From Saprospiraceae bacterium (GTDB lineage: Bacteria; Bacteroidota; Bacteroidia; Chitinophagales; Saprospiraceae): 64,000 nt of DNA. The stretch covers positions 62,001 to 126,000 of the forward strand of contig JAIPBL010000004.1 in assembly GCA_021739645.1 (NCBI GenBank). The letters run 5' to 3'. A program made the position numbers and the translations under genes. The notes beneath the pieces are model-generated. The model searched no databases and was not told the DNA's origin. It saw only the letters and a list, made by a program, of their open reading frames with translations. This document shows, piece after piece, positions 61,000 to 64,000 of this stretch. The first letter of the stretch is position 1; each line of letters begins with the position of its first letter.

Positions 61000-62205
61000 T
61001 TAAGCATCCAACTCCCCCGCTATCACATTCATGCTACTCATCGTCAAAATCGCATCGCTCAGCATCGAACCCTTAATCATCTCAGGATAAGCCTGGTAGT
61101 AGATGAAGCAAGGCCGACGGAAATGCAAGCGGAACGGCGTCCGTCCCCCATCGCTGATGAGGTAAAAACCAAGCTCGCCATTGCCACCTTCGACGGCGTG
61201 ATAGACCTCGCCCTTTGGCACGTCCATCTCGCCCATCACGATTTTGAACTGGTAAATCAGCGCCTCCATTTTCGAATATACCTCCTCTTTCGGCGGCAAA
61301 TAGAAAGCAGGCACATCGGCATGAATGGCGCCGTCCGGCATGTTCTTCATCGCCTGTTCGATGATGCCGAGGCTCTGTTTCATTTCTTCGAGGCGCACCA
61401 TGAAGCGGTCGTAGGTGTCGCCGTTGGTGCCTACGGGGATTTGGAAATCGAAATCCTCGTAGCTGCTGTAAGGGTTCATCACCCGCACGTCATAGTCCAC
61501 GCCAGCGGCACGGAGATTCGGACCAGTAAAACCGTAGGCCAATGCCCGTTCTGCGCTTATCGCCCCAACGTTGATGGTGCGGTCCATGAAGATGCGGTTG
61601 CGGAGCAAGAGGTTCTCGAACTCCTGCAGTTTTTCGGGAAAATGCTGTACGAAATATTCCAGTTTCTCCCAAGCTTTTGGGGAGAAATCACGCTCCATAC
61701 CGCCGATGCGGCCTGTGTTGGTCGTGAGCCTTGCGCCGCAGACCTCCTCGAAAATCTCGTAGATATGCTCCCGCTCCTGGAAGATGTAAAGGAAGCCGGA
61801 AAGCGCCCCAGTGTCCACCCCGATGACCGAGTCGCAGATGATATGGTCGGCGATGCGGGCCAGTTCCATGATGATGACCCGGATGTACTGCGCCCGTTTG
61901 GGCACTTCGCAGCCGATGAGCTTCTCGACAGTCATGTGCCAGCCCATGTTGTTGATGGGGGCGGAGCAGTAGTTGAGACGGTCAGTGATAGGGGCGATTT
62001 GGTTGTAAGGCCTCCGCTCGGCCAGTTTCTCGAAAGCCCGGTGGATGTACCCGATGGTCGGCTCGTTGGACACGATGATTTCCCCGTCCATTTTTAGGAC
62101 GTTCTGGAAAATACCGTGCGTGGCGGGGTGCGTTGGACCGAGGTTCAGCGTGGTGTATTCCTTTTCGGGCGTCAATATGTTTTGATTCTCAATCATTATT
62201 ATCAA
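61000..62205 (-). CDS. nuoD: NADH-quinone oxidoreductase subunit D
   Basis: The 49-kDa-type subunit that forms the quinone site with NuoB; 401 residues. NLGPTHPATHGIFQNVLKMDGE has the conserved quinone-site His pair, IGYIHRAFEKLAE the next motif, and LRAAGVDYDVRVMNPYSSYEDFDF a later one. It is separate from nuoC, unlike the fused nuoCD of E. coli. Met4 (62196) is an equally possible start. The C-terminal ending MSSMNVIAGELDA is typical. Confidence 0.97.
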   Translation of the reverse strand: MIIMIENQNILTPEKEYTTLNLGPTHPATHGIFQNVLKMDGEIIVSNEPTIGYIHRAFEKLAERRPYNQIAPITDRLNYCSAPINNMGWHMTVEKLIGCEVPKRAQYIRVIIMELARIADHIICDSVIGVDTGALSGFLYIFQEREHIYEIFEEVCGARLTTNTGRIGGMERDFSPKAWEKLEYFVQHFPEKLQEFENLLLRNRIFMDRTINVGAISAERALAYGFTGPNLRAAGVDYDVRVMNPYSSYEDFDFQIPVGTNGDTYDRFMVRLEEMKQSLGIIEQAMKNMPDGAIHADVPAFYLPPKEEVYSKMEALIYQFKIVMGEMDVPKGEVYHAVEGGNGELGFYLISDGGRTPFRLHFRRPCFIYYQAYPEMIKGSMLSDAILTMSSMNVIAGELDA

Positions 62206-62258
62206 TTCACTTTGGTCAAACGTCGGAGGGATTTAATACCCTTCCGACTGTTGCCGCA

Positions 62259-62783
62259 TCACCTTCCAAACTTGGCGTCGTCTTTATCGTGTTTCCCCAA
62301 ATCCTCCAACGGGTACTGCTTGCGCAATGGGTGGTAATTCATCTCGTCCATGTTCAGGATGCGGCGCAGGTCGGGGTGGCCGACGAAATTGAAACCGAAG
62401 AAATCGTACTCCTGCCGCTCCATCCAATTGGCAGTTGGCCAAAGGTTAGAGACAGTTGGCACATCTAGGTCGGATTCCGGCATGTAGGTTTTGATGCGCA
62501 AACGCCTGTTTTGGTGCATGTTGTGCAATTGGTACATCATGCCGAACTCGCCGCCTTCGTAGCCAGGGATGTGCAGTCCGCAAAGCGTGGTCAGGAAGGC
62601 GAAGCCCATGTCTGAGTCGCTTTTCAGAAAAGTCAACACCTCGATGAGGTTTTGCTTCGCAATGACGACGACCGGGAGGTCGTAGGCTTGCTCGACGTGG
62701 AGGATACCGTCGTCGAACCGTTGGCTAAGTTTTTCAACCACTTCCTCCATCCAGGGAATTTCTATTTCAGCTATTTTCATCAT
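62259..62783 (-). CDS. nuoC: NADH-quinone oxidoreductase subunit C
   Basis: The 30-kDa-type subunit of the complex I peripheral arm; 174 residues. FLKSDSDMGFAFLTTLCGLHIPG and PTVSNLWPTANWMERQEYDFFGFNFVGHPDLRRIL are signature regions, and HPLRKQYPLED the end motif. It directly abuts nuoB (62784). Confidence 0.96.
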   Translation of the reverse strand: MMKIAEIEIPWMEEVVEKLSQRFDDGILHVEQAYDLPVVVIAKQNLIEVLTFLKSDSDMGFAFLTTLCGLHIPGYEGGEFGMMYQLHNMHQNRRLRIKTYMPESDLDVPTVSNLWPTANWMERQEYDFFGFNFVGHPDLRRILNMDEMNYHPLRKQYPLEDLGKHDKDDAKFGR

Positions 62784-63329
62784 TTATTCCAAACCGTAAA
62801 TTGCTTGCGTTTCTTTGTATTCAGCGGAATGCCTACGGCGCAGGCTTTCGTTTTTCGCCAATTCTTGAATCTTCAAAATGCCATCCAGCACCTGCTCGGG
62901 GCGGGGCGGACAGCCGGGAATGTACACATCCACGGGGATGATGCGGTCAATGCCCTGCAAGACCGAATAGGTATCGAAAATGCCGCCGCTGCTGGCGCAG
63001 GCGCCCATCGAGAGTACCCATTTTGGCTCGGCCATTTGCTCGTAAACTTGACGAAGCACCGGCCCCATTTTCTTCGCAATGGTGCCCATCACCATCAGCA
63101 AATCGGCCTGACGGGCGGAGAAGCTGAGGCGCTCGGCACCAAAGCGGCCAAGGTCGTAGTGGCTGGCCATCGTTGCCATGAACTCAATGCCGCAGCAGGA
63201 GGTGGCAAATGGCAATGGCCACAGTGAATTGGCACGGGCGAGGCCCACTACTTTGTCGAGCGAGGTAGCGAAAAAGCCAGTGCCTTCGAGGCCGGGCGGG
63301 GTATTTTCTGGTCGGATGTCAATATTCAT
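62784..63329 (-). CDS. nuoB: NADH-quinone oxidoreductase subunit B
   Basis: Carries the terminal [4Fe-4S] cluster N2 next to the quinone site; 181 residues. [13 protein letters not shown] gives the two adjacent Cys, GACASSGG the third and [17 protein letters not shown] the fourth. The start is Met 63329 ([13 protein letters not shown]); the ORF track's longer form runs into foldback sequence. Order nuoA-nuoB-nuoC-nuoD is standard. Confidence 0.97.
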   Translation of the reverse strand: MNIDIRPENTPPGLEGTGFFATSLDKVVGLARANSLWPLPFATSCCGIEFMATMASHYDLGRFGAERLSFSARQADLLMVMGTIAKKMGPVLRQVYEQMAEPKWVLSMGACASSGGIFDTYSVLQGIDRIIPVDVYIPGCPPRPEQVLDGILKIQELAKNESLRRRHSAEYKETQAIYGLE

Positions 63330-63501
63330 TGCGGATTTCGGATTGTTGATTGCGGATTGGGATTCCAGCCATTTAAATATCAATTAGGTATTCCAAAAGC
63401 AATCAGGTAATTCGCATTTTAATTTAATCAGCTGCAGATTTGAGCCAGCGAGGTTCGGCAACCAATCCCGAGGTGTCGGGACAAGTTCCGAAATCCGCAA
63501 T
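63328..63501. repeat. foldback element between nuoA and nuoB
   Basis: ATTGCGGATTTCGGA (63328-63342) is perfectly inverted as TCCGAAATCCGCAAT (63487-63501), 144 bases apart. Further copies of the GGATTG word follow in the left arm (GATTGCGGATTGGGATT) and inverted in the right (AATCCCAAATCCACAATTG). TCCCGA/TCGGGA forms a small hairpin inside. The left arm overlaps the nuoB start codon. Confidence 0.8.
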
Positions 63502-63519
63502 CCCAAATCCACAATTGAA

Positions 63520-63873
63520 TCATTCCCATTTCAGCGCCCCCTTCTTAAAGATATACATCAAGCCAACGAAAAGAACTGCCATGAAGGTAAACATTTCGAG
63601 CAAGCCCTTAACACCCAATTCCTTAAAATTGACCGCCCAAGGGTACATGAATATGACTTCCACATCGAATAGGACAAAGAGGATAGCCACTAGGAAGTAT
63701 TTGATGGACACCGGCGAACGTGCATCTCCTACTGACTCGATGCCGCATTCAAATGCTTCGTCTTTGACAACGGTCTTGCGCTTTGGGCCCAGTAAATGAG
63801 TAGCTAGTAGCGTTATAACTACGAAGCTGAGCGCAACCGCAAATACCATCAGAATGGGAAAATATGGATTCAT
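63520..63873 (-). CDS. nuoA: NADH-quinone oxidoreductase subunit A
   Basis: Small membrane subunit of complex I, 117 residues and three helices. KDEAFECGIESVGDARSPVSIKYFLVAILFVLFDVEVIFMYPWAV is the conserved region with the loop that closes the quinone site. It is the first gene of the operon, with a TAnnTTTG element just upstream. Its gap to nuoB is about 190 bases, the longest in the operon's first part. Confidence 0.97.
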   Translation of the reverse strand: MNPYFPILMVFAVALSFVVITLLATHLLGPKRKTVVKDEAFECGIESVGDARSPVSIKYFLVAILFVLFDVEVIFMYPWAVNFKELGVKGLLEMFTFMAVLFVGLMYIFKKGALKWE

Positions 63874-63890
63874 GTCTTCAATTTGAGCGG

Positions 63891-63898
63891 CAAAAGTA
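63891..63898 (-). promoter_or_regulatory. nuo operon -7 element (TACTTTTG on the minus strand)
   Basis: CAAAAGTA on the plus strand reads TACTTTTG on the minus strand and fits TAnnTTTG, 17 bases before the nuoA ATG. No TTTG stands at the usual 17-19-base spacing further up. It is the likely promoter for all nuo genes and their passengers. Confidence 0.5.
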
Positions 63899-64000
63899 GG
63901 TACAAAAAATATTCTTTGGCTTACGAATTATTGTAAAGAAAACAATTGATTTTACTGATTTTAGTGCACTGTTCTCATGGTTTTTTGCAATTTTAGAAGG

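Noticed and set aside
61123-62097. 324-residue plus-strand ORF
   Set aside because: It is the antisense shadow of nuoD; its length comes from the base composition of that gene, and its sequence shows no domain or start signal.
49833-63501. The foldbacks as CRISPR repeats or insertion-sequence ends
   Set aside because: The words differ at each site, there are no regular spacers, no target duplication and no transposase.

Overview
The window looks like a chromosomal segment from a member of the Bacteroidota, most likely of the Saprospiria/Chitinophagia type. The evidence is the set of type IX secretion (T9SS) C-terminal sorting domains, the many Bacteroidota outer-membrane barrel families, a TonB energy transducer and TonB-dependent receptor, and several promoters with the Bacteroidota -7 motif TAnnTTTG. 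The clearest promoter is TTTG-N18-TATCTTTG before tRNA-Phe. The placement below phylum is inference. I saw no phage, integrase, transposase, rRNA or CRISPR array.

Layout: 0-7 kb holds the 3' end of an alkaline phosphatase gene, an acyl-CoA dehydrogenase, a DUF6089-like barrel and two related T9SS surface proteins. 7-14 kb holds a gamma-glutamyltransferase lipoprotein, a hairpin-rich gap that may encode a small RNA, purB, a T9SS tail remnant, a lipoprotein with a ten-cysteine tail, and lepA. 14-26 kb holds a CPA2 antiporter, an OmpA-family protein, a barrel, a PgpH-type HD phosphohydrolase, a DUF5995 protein, TonB, a GH78 alpha-L-rhamnosidase, an FtsB/DivIC-like protein and sucD. 27-37 kb holds a 1377-residue T9SS adhesin-like protein with HYR-like repeats, dockerin-like and cohesin-like parts, then a TonB-dependent receptor followed at once by a helix-hairpin-helix/barrel protein, RNase D and a sugar-nucleotide reductase-like SDR. 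38-44 kb is rich in membrane-lipid genes: a PlsC-type acyltransferase, an OlsF/GlsB-like fused acyltransferase and a phosphatidylserine decarboxylase-like protein. These are followed by tRNA-Phe, fmt and a lipoprotein. 44-47 kb holds an M1 peptidase and a membrane protein.

The last 17 kb (47.0-63.9 kb, minus strand) is a 14-subunit complex I operon, transcribed nuoA-B-C-D-E-F-G-H-I-J-K-L-M-N. It is interrupted by seven non-nuo genes: four between nuoE and nuoF (GIY-YIG-like, MNT-type nucleotidyltransferase, DUF6036-type nucleotidyltransferase and a small partner), one between nuoG and nuoF, and two between nuoH and nuoI (a lipoprotein and CsaA). NuoG is the short form without the molybdopterin-type C-terminal region.

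The most unusual pattern is a set of intergenic foldback elements, six of them in the nuo operon. Each is built from its own 7-9 base word, repeated directly in one arm and inverted in the other. The sequences differ from site to site but the architecture is the same, and the 5' arm is always poor in C. Other points worth a look are the nuoE-nuoF cassette, the Cys-rich lipoprotein, a possible structured RNA upstream of purB, a purB 3'-end echo flanking a T9SS fragment, and an Asp-to-Asn change at a key site of the phosphatidylserine decarboxylase-like protein.
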